Source: Flavobacteriales bacterium (GTDB lineage Bacteria > Bacteroidota > Bacteroidia > Flavobacteriales_F > PHOS-HE28). Taken from it: DNA of 15,929 nucleotides. Position 1 is the stretch's first letter. Each line of letters starts with the position of its first letter. Below are positions 9,615 through 15,929 of this stretch, piece by piece. The DNA is taken from NCBI GenBank assembly GCA_016713865.1, contig JADJOG010000038.1, positions 1 to 15,929 on the forward strand, written 5' to 3'. The notes beneath the pieces were generated by a model. It ran no database searches. It was not told the DNA's origin and worked only from the letters and a program-made list of their open reading frames with translations. The position numbers and the translations under genes are program-made.

Positions 9615-10228
9615 CAGGCGCGTTCTTTCTTGGCTTTCTTCTCGAGATAGGTGATGCCCTTCTTGCTGGCGATGCCGCGGATGTGGTACTCGAAGTGCTT
9701 CCACAGCACATCGCTCAGGTTGAATTGGTCCGTGGGGAACACCCGGCCGTCCCACGTGGAATCGATGCGGGCGATGTAGAGCCGCGTGATCACCTCCACG
9801 TCCAGATCCTCCCGGTAGAGGCCTTCGGCGATGCCCTTGCGCAGGTTGGAGGTCACGCAGGTGTACACATCCTCCTGCTCGCGCTGCTCCATGATCTCCC
9901 ACGCCTTGGGGTGGTATTTCTGGAGGTCGAACTGCACGCTGGGGTGCATGTTGCCCACCTGCGCCACGATGAACTTGGTGATCTCCTCGTTCTCGTCGAT
10001 GGCGTTGAGCCCCCGCTCGCAGATGGCATTGATGGTATCGCGGTGGAAGCCGCAGACCGCGGTCACCGTCTGCTCCACCATATCGTTCTTGTCCGTGAAA
10101 TGCTCATAGAGCGTCTTCTTGCTCATGCGCAGGTGCGTGGCCACGTCGTCCATGGTCATGCTCTTGATGCCCAAGCGCATGAAGAGCTTCAGCGCCTGCT
10201 CCAGGATCTCTTTCTTCTTCTCGTCCAT
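9614..10228 (-). CDS. TetR/AcrR family transcriptional regulator of the efflux operon
   Basis: Likely repressor of the efflux operon that it heads. The ATG at 10228 begins MDEKKKEILEQALKLFMRLG, the expected start of a TetR N-terminal domain. The helix-turn-helix lies at about residues 25-46 (MTMDDVATHLRMSKKTLYEHF), including the conserved K-x-LYxHF end. The remaining ~150 residues are a divergent, helical ligand-binding and dimerisation domain, as usual for this family. The C-terminus is strongly basic (SKKGITYLEKKAKKERA). The 204-residue length is typical. An open frame runs upstream to 10597, but it crosses the intergenic palindromes and has no family similarity. The next gene, tolC, begins inside the tetR stop codon. 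A promoter-like element and a palindrome lie immediately upstream (10252-10302). The inducer is unknown. Confidence 0.93.
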   Translation of the reverse strand: MDEKKKEILEQALKLFMRLGIKSMTMDDVATHLRMSKKTLYEHFTDKNDMVEQTVTAVCGFHRDTINAICERGLNAIDENEEITKFIVAQVGNMHPSVQFDLQKYHPKAWEIMEQREQEDVYTCVTSNLRKGIAEGLYREDLDVEVITRLYIARIDSTWDGRVFPTDQFNLSDVLWKHFEYHIRGIASKKGITYLEKKAKKERA

Positions 10229-10251
10229 GAATGCCTGCCGGATTCGGGGCG

Positions 10252-10283
10252 CAAACGTAGGGCACAGTGGAAACGATTTGCAA
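10252..10283 (-). promoter_or_regulatory. Predicted Bacteroidota-type promoter of the tetR-tolC-MFP-RND operon
   Basis: On the minus strand, TACGTTTG at 10259-10252 matches the Bacteroidota -7 consensus TAnnTTTG exactly. A TTG at 10283-10281, 21 bases upstream, can serve as the -33 element. Transcription would then start about 15-20 bases before the tetR ATG at 10228. Both the match and the spacing can be read directly; activity is inferred. Confidence 0.6.
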
Positions 10284-10302
10284 CAGGAAACGTTTCCGCT
10301 GT
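10264..10302. promoter_or_regulatory. Candidate TetR operator (nested palindromes)
   Basis: A 12-base arm acagtggaaacg (10264-10275) is the inverted partner of cgtttccgctgt (10291-10302), with one mismatch and a 15-base spacer. Inside lies a perfect 12-base palindrome, ggaaacgtttcc, at 10286-10297. The half-site ggaaacg therefore occurs three times in two orientations. The element overlaps the -33 region of the predicted tetR promoter, so a bound repressor would block RNA polymerase. TetR proteins commonly bind such palindromes upstream of their own genes. Assignment to this TetR is inference. Confidence 0.6.
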
Positions 10303-10347
10303 GATGAGCGGTTATTCGGGTGGATGAACGCGGAAGCCGTCGTGCAC

Positions 10348-10431
10348 CAGTGAAGCAGTGGACCAGATGCGCGATGCTGCCAGGCTTGCGAAACCGTTCG
10401 ATCGTAGCGCCTCTGGTCCATTGCTTCACTG
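10348..10431. repeat. 25-bp inverted repeat with 34-nt loop in the tetR/frnE gap
   Basis: The arms 10348-10372 and 10407-10431 are complementary at 23 of 25 positions, with mismatches at arm positions 11 and 21, and are separated by 34 bases. A third partial arm, ctggtccactg at 10437-10447, is an exact reverse complement of 10356-10366, so an alternative pairing is possible. The element lies upstream of the FrnE-like gene on the plus strand and behind the predicted tetR promoter on the minus strand. It could be a leader hairpin, a palindromic repeat element or a mobile remnant. No open reading frame is supported inside it. Confidence 0.75.
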
Positions 10432-10484
10432 AACAACTGGTCCACTGTTCCGTTCCTTTGACCTCCCGTCGCGGGATGTAACAC

Positions 10485-11272
10485 ATGCGCCAGCGTTTCA
10501 CGACCCTATTAGCAGCACTCCTCCCCGCACTGGTATTCGCCCAATTCCAACCCATGTCCACTACCCCTATAGGCGGCGCCAATGAGCCCCTCACCATCGA
10601 AGTCTGGAGCGATGTGGTCTGCCCGTTCTGTTATATCGGCAAGCGCGAATTGGAGAGTGCATTGGCACGTTTCCCCCACCGCGATCAGGTGCGCTTGGTG
10701 TGGAAGAGCTTCGAGCTGGACCCCAGCGCTCCCGACCGCGCGCCGCACGACACCTACGGCATGCTCATGGAGCGCTACCGCATCAGCCGCGATGAGGCGA
10801 AGTCGCGCGTGAGCGGCGTTACGCAGCGCGCGGCCAGCCTCGGATTGAGCTACGACTTCGAGAAGGTGATCGTGGGAGCTCGTTGCAGGCGCATCGGCTC
10901 TTGCAATACGCCAAGAGCATCGGCAAAGGCGACGCGATGAAAGAGCGGCTCTTCCGCGCCTACTTCACCGAGGGCAGGCACTTGGCCGATAAGCCCACCT
11001 TGCTCACGCTCGCAGTGGAGGCAGGACTGAAAACGGACGATGCGCGCAAAGCCTTGGAAGGCGACGCATGGCTGAAGGAAGTGCGCGCCGATGAGCAGGA
11101 GGCGCGACAGATCGGCGTGAGCGGCGTGCCCTTCTTCGCTTTCAACAGGCGCTTCGCGGTGAGCGGCGCGCAGAGCAGCGCGGTATTCCTGCAGGCGCTG
11201 GAGAAGGCTTGGGCGGAGCGGGGGAGTAGCCGGGGCTACTTCCCTTCGAGGCGCTTCAGCAGGTCGCCGTAG
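10485..11272 (+). CDS. FrnE/DsbA-like thiol oxidoreductase with signal peptide (frameshifted)
   Basis: Thioredoxin-fold protein of the DsbA superfamily, FrnE branch. The core begins LTIEVWSDVVCPFCYIGKRELE; from the ATG at 10485 the redox pair is Cys46-Pro-Phe-Cys49. A helical insert (DTYGMLMERYRISRDEAKSR) follows, then the C-terminal half HRLLQYAKSIGKGDAMKERL with the cis-proline loop in GVSGVPFFAF. The frame is lost at about 10874-10881: restoring one base gives a run ending SLQAHRLL, as in homologues. Residues 1-19 (MRQRFTTLLAALLPALVFA) form a convincing signal peptide, unusual because FrnE proteins are generally cytosolic. A start at the internal ATG 10554 would give a cytosolic form. The nominal stop at 11272 runs 37 bases into the convergent regulator gene. 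One missing G in the run 11220-11224 would instead end the protein at the tag at 11227-11229. Confidence 0.85.
11221..11244. terminator. Bidirectional hairpin between convergent genes
   Basis: Bases 11221-11230 (ggggagtagc) pair with 11235-11244 (gctacttccc) over all ten positions, with one G-U pair, closing a 4-base loop. The minus-strand regulator's stop codon (11236-11238) lies inside the stem. So does a tag at 11227-11229, the probable true stop of the plus-strand FrnE-like gene. There is no clear T tract on either side, so it is a stable hairpin of terminator type rather than a classical intrinsic terminator. Confidence 0.55.
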
Positions 11273-11982
11273 TACGAATCGCCGATAGGGATCGAGCCTT
11301 TGTCATCCTCCATGATCACGTGTGGGGCATCAACGGCCGCGATCTTATCGATGCGCACGATGAAGCTGCGGTGGATGCGCATGAACTTGTCCGATGGCAA
11401 TCGTGATTCGATGTGCTTCATGGTGCCATGCACCACATAGCGCCGATCCTTCAGGTGCACCGAGAAGTAATCCTTCAGCGCCGAGATGAAATAGACCTCT
11501 TCGGGAGCCACACGCACCTGCCGACCTTCGTGCTTGAGGAATAACGGCTCTGGCGGCTTGCTCGTGGCAAGCTCGTGCAGCTTGTTGCGCTCGCGCACCA
11601 CCTCGGCGTCCTGCGCGTGCTTGTGCAAGGCGATCTCGATGGCCGTTTGCACTTCGATTGCCTTGAAGGGCTTCACGATATAGCCGTAAGGCTCCGCGAT
11701 TCGAGCGCGGCTCAGCGTTGCCTCATCGGAATATGCCGTCAGGAAGATCACCGGCAACCCCAATTGGCCGCGTATGGTCATGGCCGCCTCGATGCCGCTC
11801 ATGTCGCCCTTCAGCATGATGTCCATGAGCACCATTTCGGGGCGCTCACGCTCGGCGATCTCGATAGCCGTTGCGCCATCGGCCGCGCCACCGACCACGA
11901 CATGACCGAGTTTCTCCAATGTGCTTTGGATGTCCTTGCGGACGATTCCTTCGTCTTCCACCACCAGGATCCTTGCTGCCAT
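11236..11982 (-). CDS. Response regulator with REC and LytTR DNA-binding domains
   Basis: Two-component response regulator of the LytR/AlgR class. The ATG at 11982 begins MAARILVVEDEGIVRKD. The receiver domain is complete: acidic pocket Glu9/Asp10, phosphoacceptor Asp54 (MVLMDIML), switch Thr82 (FLTAYSD) and Lys104 (YIVKPF). A helical linker (~115-140) leads to a LytTR domain from about residue 148 (PLFLKHEGRQVRVAPEEVYF, then KFMRIHRSFIVRID), which binds DNA direct repeats. It ends RLEGK at 248 residues, the usual length. No histidine kinase gene lies in the window, so it is an orphan here. An open frame upstream to 12075 has no family similarity. It is convergent with the FrnE-like gene and divergent from the small gene at 12215. 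Confidence 0.93.
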   Translation of the reverse strand: MAARILVVEDEGIVRKDIQSTLEKLGHVVVGGAADGATAIEIAERERPEMVLMDIMLKGDMSGIEAAMTIRGQLGLPVIFLTAYSDEATLSRARIAEPYGYIVKPFKAIEVQTAIEIALHKHAQDAEVVRERNKLHELATSKPPEPLFLKHEGRQVRVAPEEVYFISALKDYFSVHLKDRRYVVHGTMKHIESRLPSDKFMRIHRSFIVRIDKIAAVDAPHVIMEDDKGSIPIGDSYYGDLLKRLEGK

Positions 11983-12214
11983 GCGGTAAAGATGTTGGTT
12001 CCTGAGCGCTTGGTATCCGAATAAGCGCGCTCGGGCCTCAACAATACGCTCCCGATCAGGCGATGTTCGGTGCATTAGACCAAGAGGCGCGGGTGCTCGA
12101 CCGGGATATGGCTATGCACTTCGCGACATCCCGATTCAGACAAGAAAAGCGCGTGGTTGATGCAGCATCGCGGTGAGCCATTCGCAGCGCTGGCACGAAC
12201 CGCACCTTTGCGAA

Positions 12215-12625
12215 ATGGAGCAGCGAGATCATCTGATGCGGCAATTCGAGCGCATGGGCGCAGCATTAGCCCAGCTGCTGGCCGCACTATTGGGCAAGGG
12301 CCCCCAGGCCACAATCGAGCGCCGCTCCGTTGAGGACGAGGTAGGCCGGTTGCTTACGGTTGGTCCCGAAGAGCTGCCTCGACTTGCTCCGGAAGCACTG
12401 ATCGATCGCATCCAACAAAGCCAAGACTGGAATGAGCAGTCGCTGGACCAATTGGCCGATGCGCTGGTGGCGCTTGCTGAAGCCTATTCCGCCGATAGCC
12501 GTGAGCGCGCCGATGCGTACCGCCGTCAGGCACTGGCCCTGTTGGATCTGTTGAACCGGACCAGCACGAGCTTCTCGATGGAACGGAATGCCAAAGCCTC
12601 GAAGCTCCAAGGTTGCATTTCGTGA
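12215..12625 (+). CDS. Small helical protein of unknown function
   Basis: A 136-residue protein from the ATG at 12215, beginning MEQRDHLMRQFERMGAALAQ. An ATG at 12173 would add 14 residues of unlikely character. The N-terminus, a charged 'RDxLxRQ' helix followed by a Leu/Ala-rich helix, resembles a group of uncharacterised Bacteroidota proteins I know only as hypothetical. The rest is predicted to be mostly alpha-helical. The stretch SLDQLADALVALAEAYSADS and the following ADAYRRQALALLDLL resemble a helical-hairpin (TPR-like) pair. There is no signal peptide, long membrane segment, cysteine pair or catalytic motif. It is divergent from the LytTR regulator, with 232 bases between the two starts, so shared regulation is possible. 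I cannot assign a function. Confidence 0.65.
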   Translation: MEQRDHLMRQFERMGAALAQLLAALLGKGPQATIERRSVEDEVGRLLTVGPEELPRLAPEALIDRIQQSQDWNEQSLDQLADALVALAEAYSADSRERADAYRRQALALLDLLNRTSTSFSMERNAKASKLQGCIS

Positions 12626-12946
12626 GCGCATTGCCGCTGCGCACCAACTACTGCAGGTCGCGAAATCATAGAGCATCCATTCAAGCCATTTGCACAGAGG
12701 GACAACACATCGTCGATCAAGCGACGCTGCGTGCAAGCGCCGATGAGGTTATCTTGACCCCACGGTGTCAGCCGCGCTCAACGGCCCGGCCATCATAGAT
12801 CAAGTGCCCGCGATAAAAAGTAAGCGCAGCGGTTCAGCATCGCGGGTGCTCCTTCTTCGTACTCTTTAGATACGTGGGTGTGAGCGGAGCACAAGGCAAT
12901 GCGCATTTCCTACGTGTATGGGGCTGGCGTGAAAGGGCGCTCTAGG
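12626..12946. other. Non-coding gap with one stem-loop
   Basis: About 320 bases between the small helical gene and the end of the large propeller gene on the other strand. I see no credible coding region or RNA gene. One inverted repeat is visible: cccgcgat at 12807-12814 pairs perfectly with atcgcggg at 12839-12846 across a 24-base loop. It lies about 100 bases beyond the end of the minus-strand gene and has no T tract, so a terminator role is only possible. Confidence 0.5.
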
Positions 12947-15771
12947 TCACGGCAACTGAACCGCTCTGATATTGGTCGGGACACTTCCGCCAATGTTCAC
13001 CAGGATCGGATCCCGGTCGTTGGGTGGAGCCCGTGTACTTCACCAAACCATCCATGTTCACGTCCTCGTTGTGGTAGCCGTTGGCGGTGTTGGTGGGCAC
13101 CGACCCACCGATGCGCACCAATAGCGGGTCGCGATCGTTGGTTGATCCCGTGTATTTGATGGTGCCATCGAAATTCACATCGCCGCACCACAAGGTTCCG
13201 ACTCCGCTGCTGGTCTTACGGGCGTTGTTCCCATAGACGGGCGTGGCGGGCAGGGAGAAGTCGATGAACGGGCTTCGCGAAAAATCCACCGGTTGCGCGG
13301 TCATCACGCCCAAATGATTGCGGTGGCGCACGGCCACGTAGTACGAGCCGTTGGGGTTCGGGGAGAAAGAGGGCAGTTGTTCCCAGTTGCTAGTTCGTAT
13401 GGTCCCGTTCCTCAGCAGTAGGCCGCTGAGTGAGGATACGATGTTCGCTGGATCCAATGGGTCGCGGTATTCCACCAGCACCCAATCCACCACCTCGGTT
13501 CCCGCGCTCCCGTCCAACGACAACGTATGGATGTTGGCGGGAGCAACCTCGCCACCACCATTGCCACTGTGCACAGCCAGCGCAGTGTACGGGCTCGACA
13601 AGCGGAAGTATCGCTGCATCGCGCAGGGATTTTCCATAGCGCCATTCAGGAAGGGTCCGTCCAGCATCACGCGTATCGTGTTGCAGGGATGCATGCAGGT
13701 GTACAACCTTGTCTGTGGTACCGAAGTAGTAACCCACAGCGAATGGATCCCCGTTGCGTGCCTGATCGTGTCCAAGGCGAAAAAGTCGGGGACAAAGCGA
13801 CTGGCAAGCGCGATACCCGTCCGAGCATCACAGACCACATGCCCTTGGTCCGCCACATAGAACCTGTCCTCATGGGCTGTTACACATTGGTACCCGCTGA
13901 TGGAGTACGGCGCGGCTGCTCCGGTAATTGCATCCAAAACCAAATTGGCGTTCACAGGAAAGCCGAGATCATCATTCAGCCCACTGATGAACAACCTACC
14001 ACCGGCCTTGGCCAATTGCCAGGCACTGCCGGCGTTGACAAAATCCACCGCAAGGGTCAGCACGGTGGCGGTGGACACTTTGATGGAACCCACCCGCTTG
14101 CGTGGTTGCCCACCAATGGATGTGATATGCCCGCAAACGAACAGCGTATCGTTGTCCAAGAGAATGTCCATGGGCTCATCCGCTGCACCTAGCGGCACGT
14201 TCCATGGAAGTGCGGCCGCGCTGGTGATGGAGAGCGCCGCCAGGTGCTCACGTGTTTGTCCGCCAATGGACCTGAAAGCGCCGCATACGAACAAAGTATC
14301 TCCTTTCACGGCCAGGTCGGTCACATGGATCGTATCCAGCGCCACGGACCAAGGCAGCGCATCACCGCTGACCGGATCATCGCCGCAAGGCCCGTACGGC
14401 TGGTGCCGCCGAGCTGGCTGAGACGCCACCGGCGAAGACAGCCCCTGTGCCTGCACGCTCCAGTGCGTAAACCGCATTGTTCGCTTGTGGTGCCCATGCG
14501 GTGGGCACACCGGTGGCGGATCGAAGGCCACGATGTTGCGGCGCGACAATCCGCCGCCGCGCTGGAACACTCCACCGGCGAACCGTGCGCCACCTTGGGC
14601 AGCGATGCACAGCACCGTGCTCTCCGTGGCCGGTGACCAGTCCGTGACGGTTGGCAACCCTGAGCTCGGCACACCGAAGGCCGCGAGCCGTTGCCGACCC
14701 AAACCATCCACCAACGTAAAGTCACCGCCCGCATAGAGCGTGTTGTTGGCGACAGCGAGACAGAAAACATCGCCGTTCAACTCTCTGCTCCAGCTTTGCA
14801 GAACGCCGCTCGCATTCACCAATGCAATATGGTTCCGTGCCGTAGCCGAAACCATGTTGAAATCGCCGCCGAAGAAGACGTCGGTGCCCGATAGCGCGAT
14901 CGTGCGCACCGTGCCGTTCGCGTTGGGGTTCCACGCTTGCGGGGTGTTGGAGGTGGGCGGGAAGGCCGCGATGCGATTGCGGGCGGTGAGCAGATTGACC
15001 AAGGTGAACGCACCACCGACATAGACCACCGTGGGCGTGGCTACGATACTGTACACCGCTCCATTGGCATTCGGCGTCCAACTGGTGAGCGCGTGGTTTG
15101 CTCACCGTGAAGGATGCGCCGCGGGATCCGCGGATTGCCGTTCACCGAACTGAAACGCCGCCAACGTATAGCCTGTCACTGTTCAATGACATGCACCGCA
15201 CCGGGCCATTACTGTTACCCGCTGTCCAGGCCACGTTCGCGCCGGTGGATAATCGCAGTGCTGCAAGATTGCTGCGCGACGCGGAATTCACATTGGAGAA
15301 CTGACCACCCAGATAAAGGGTGTCCCCAGAGCAGGAGGCGCACCTCTCCGTTCACCGCCGGGCTCCATGGTGCGAGACTCCCATCACTGAGAATGCGGGC
15401 GAGATGTTGTCGAGGTTGTCCATCGACTGTAGAAAACGCGCCACCGATGATCCAACCACCCGAACCATCGGGCAACACGCAACGCACCGTGCTGTCGGCG
15501 ATCGGGAAGCCATCCGTGGCGAACCCGCTCGTGGCATCCAGCTCTCCACCTAAGGTATCGGGGTGGGTGGCACAAACCCGTTCGAAATAACCACCCACCA
15601 GGATCCGGTCCGCCACGGTATCCTCCGTTACGCAATACCCCAACCCATTGTCCAAATGCCAGAATGCAGGGTCGATGGTGCAGAGTTCTGCGCGCGCAGC
15701 ACGAGGCTGGAAAGTGCGAGAGCGCCGCGCATCAGAAGAGTGCGCTGATGTCTCACGAGCGATGGATTCAT
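12947..15771 (-). CDS. Large secreted multi-repeat beta-propeller protein with dockerin-like tail (many indels)
   Basis: One gene broken by several indels. The ATG at 15771 gives a signal peptide (MNPSLVRHQRTLLMRGALAL, then SSLVLRAQ). About twelve delta-60/propeller repeats of 40-50 residues follow, recognised by 'YVGGxF..V.G..R..LAA' and 'W.P..NG.V' (for example GGWIIGGAFSTVDGQPRQHL, TVVYVGGAFTLVN, NTLYAGGDFTLVDG, DTLFVCGAFRSIGG). Then comes a beta-rich domain (from about 13690 down to 13230; YYVAVRHRNHLGVMTAQPVD) and finally two tandem repeats of KYTGSTNDRDP type. Frame changes are visible near 15695, 15330, 15153, 15085-15135, 14520, 14423, 14378 and 13023; each restores the repeat pattern. 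The last moves the end from a garbled tail to LP and a stop at 12947. Repaired length is about 940 residues. It lacks a type A T9SS tail. Its role is unknown; cell-surface or secreted is inferred. Confidence 0.8.
12950..13190 (-). repeat. Two tandem dockerin-like repeats at the protein C-terminus
   Basis: Within the large propeller gene, two copies of about 36 codons lie in tandem: GDVNFDGTIKYTGSTNDRDP (13190-13131) with LLVRIGGSVPTN, and EDVNMDGLVKYTGST with, after frame correction at 13022-13024, NDRDPILVNIGGSVPTN. Each has a D-x-N-x-D-G loop like the calcium-binding loop of dockerin/EF-hand motifs. I have seen this unit at the C-termini of other Flavobacteriales secreted proteins. Calcium binding is inferred from the motif. 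Confidence 0.7.
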
Positions 15772-15800
15772 CAGACAAAACTCCTATGCGTCTTGTTCTA

Positions 15801-15822
15801 CCGGAACAACCCTTTCCGGGTT
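15801..15822. promoter_or_regulatory. Small inverted repeats upstream of the propeller gene
   Basis: ccggaa (15801-15806) and ttccgg (15814-15819) form a perfect inverted repeat with a 7-base spacer. Overlapping it, aaccc (15808-15812) and gggtt (15818-15822) form a second. They lie 30-51 bases upstream of the gene start at 15771, so they could be an operator or a 5' leader hairpin. No clear promoter consensus could be fixed here. Confidence 0.3.
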
Positions 15823-15886
15823 GATCACATGGCGTCACCCGCGCGGGTTATTGTGCCGTCTGCGGTCTCCTTCGCTCCTTTGCTGC

Positions 15887-15929
15887 ATGACAGCCTGCCG
15901 CCGCGTGTTCGTGTGCGCTCTTGCCATGG
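15887..15929 (+). CDS. Possible start of a divergent gene, cut by the window edge
   Basis: An ATG at 15887 opens MTACRRVFVCALAM and runs off the window. Two arginines followed by a hydrophobic stretch are compatible with the beginning of a signal peptide. It would be divergent from the large propeller gene. Fourteen residues are too few for identification, so this is a tentative call. Confidence 0.2.
   Translation, partial: MTACRRVFVCALAM

Noticed and set aside
8268..9902. A 544-residue version of TolC
   Set aside because: The upstream part overlaps tetR out of frame; the ATG at 9614 gives a proper signal peptide.
9614..10597. A 327-residue version of TetR
   Set aside because: The extra N-terminal part crosses the promoter and the palindromes and has no family similarity; the ATG at 10228 gives the canonical TetR start.
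12626..12946. tRNA or structured RNA gene
   Set aside because: No cloverleaf or CCA end could be built; only a single 8-bp stem is present.
14164..15105. Arg-rich plus- and minus-strand frames within the propeller gene
   Set aside because: They are alternative-frame shadows, except for short stretches that are the propeller gene itself after indels.
1..15929. CRISPR array, insertion sequence or defence island
   Set aside because: No regularly spaced repeats, no transposase or integrase and no known defence proteins; the tandem repeats found are coding.

Overview
The window looks like a moderately GC-rich genome of an uncultured Bacteroidota lineage, probably Flavobacteriales-like. The evidence is a type IX secretion (T9SS) type A C-terminal sorting domain on one secreted protein, delta-60/beta-propeller secreted proteins, a REC-LytTR response regulator, a Bacteroidota-style RND efflux operon, a good match to the Bacteroidota -7 promoter element (TAnnTTTG), and few Shine-Dalgarno sequences. 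The taxonomic call is inference.

Layout. (1) 102-1080 (+) is an aldo/keto reductase carrying one frameshift. It is followed by a secreted beta-propeller protein with a T9SS tail (1132-2556), then by a truncated second copy of the 3' end of the reductase (2619-2933). (2) 3096 to about 3383 (+) holds the start of a Cys-rich secreted protein, probably broken. (3) 3384-10228 (-) is a complete tripartite efflux operon in the order tetR, tolC, membrane fusion protein, RND pump. tetR and tolC overlap by one base. A promoter and a compact palindromic operator sit just upstream of tetR, so the operon is probably autoregulated. (4) The tetR/frnE divergent gap contains a striking 25-bp inverted repeat. 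(5) 10485 to about 11229 (+) is a FrnE/DsbA-like thiol oxidoreductase with an unexpected signal peptide. It converges on an orphan REC-LytTR regulator (11236-11982, -), and a 10-bp hairpin lies at the junction. (6) 12215-12625 (+) is a small helical protein of unknown function. (7) 12947-15771 (-) is a large secreted multi-repeat beta-propeller protein. It ends in two tandem dockerin-like repeats and carries many apparent indels. (8) A possible start of a divergent gene lies at the right edge.

How the genes work together. TetR probably represses its own operon. The operon builds an envelope-spanning pump from the inner-membrane RND protein, a lipid-anchored adaptor and a TolC-type outer-membrane channel. 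The other genes look like ordinary accessory and cell-surface genes; I see no shared pathway linking them.

A cross-cutting feature is a set of single-base frameshifts in otherwise well-conserved genes: the reductase, the RND pump, the FrnE-like protein, and about eight in the large propeller gene. In most cases the protein resumes perfectly in another frame. The simplest reading is uncorrected indel error in a long-read assembly rather than mass pseudogenisation, so several genes are given here as single repaired loci. I found no CRISPR array, tRNA, rRNA, insertion sequence or recognisable defence system.
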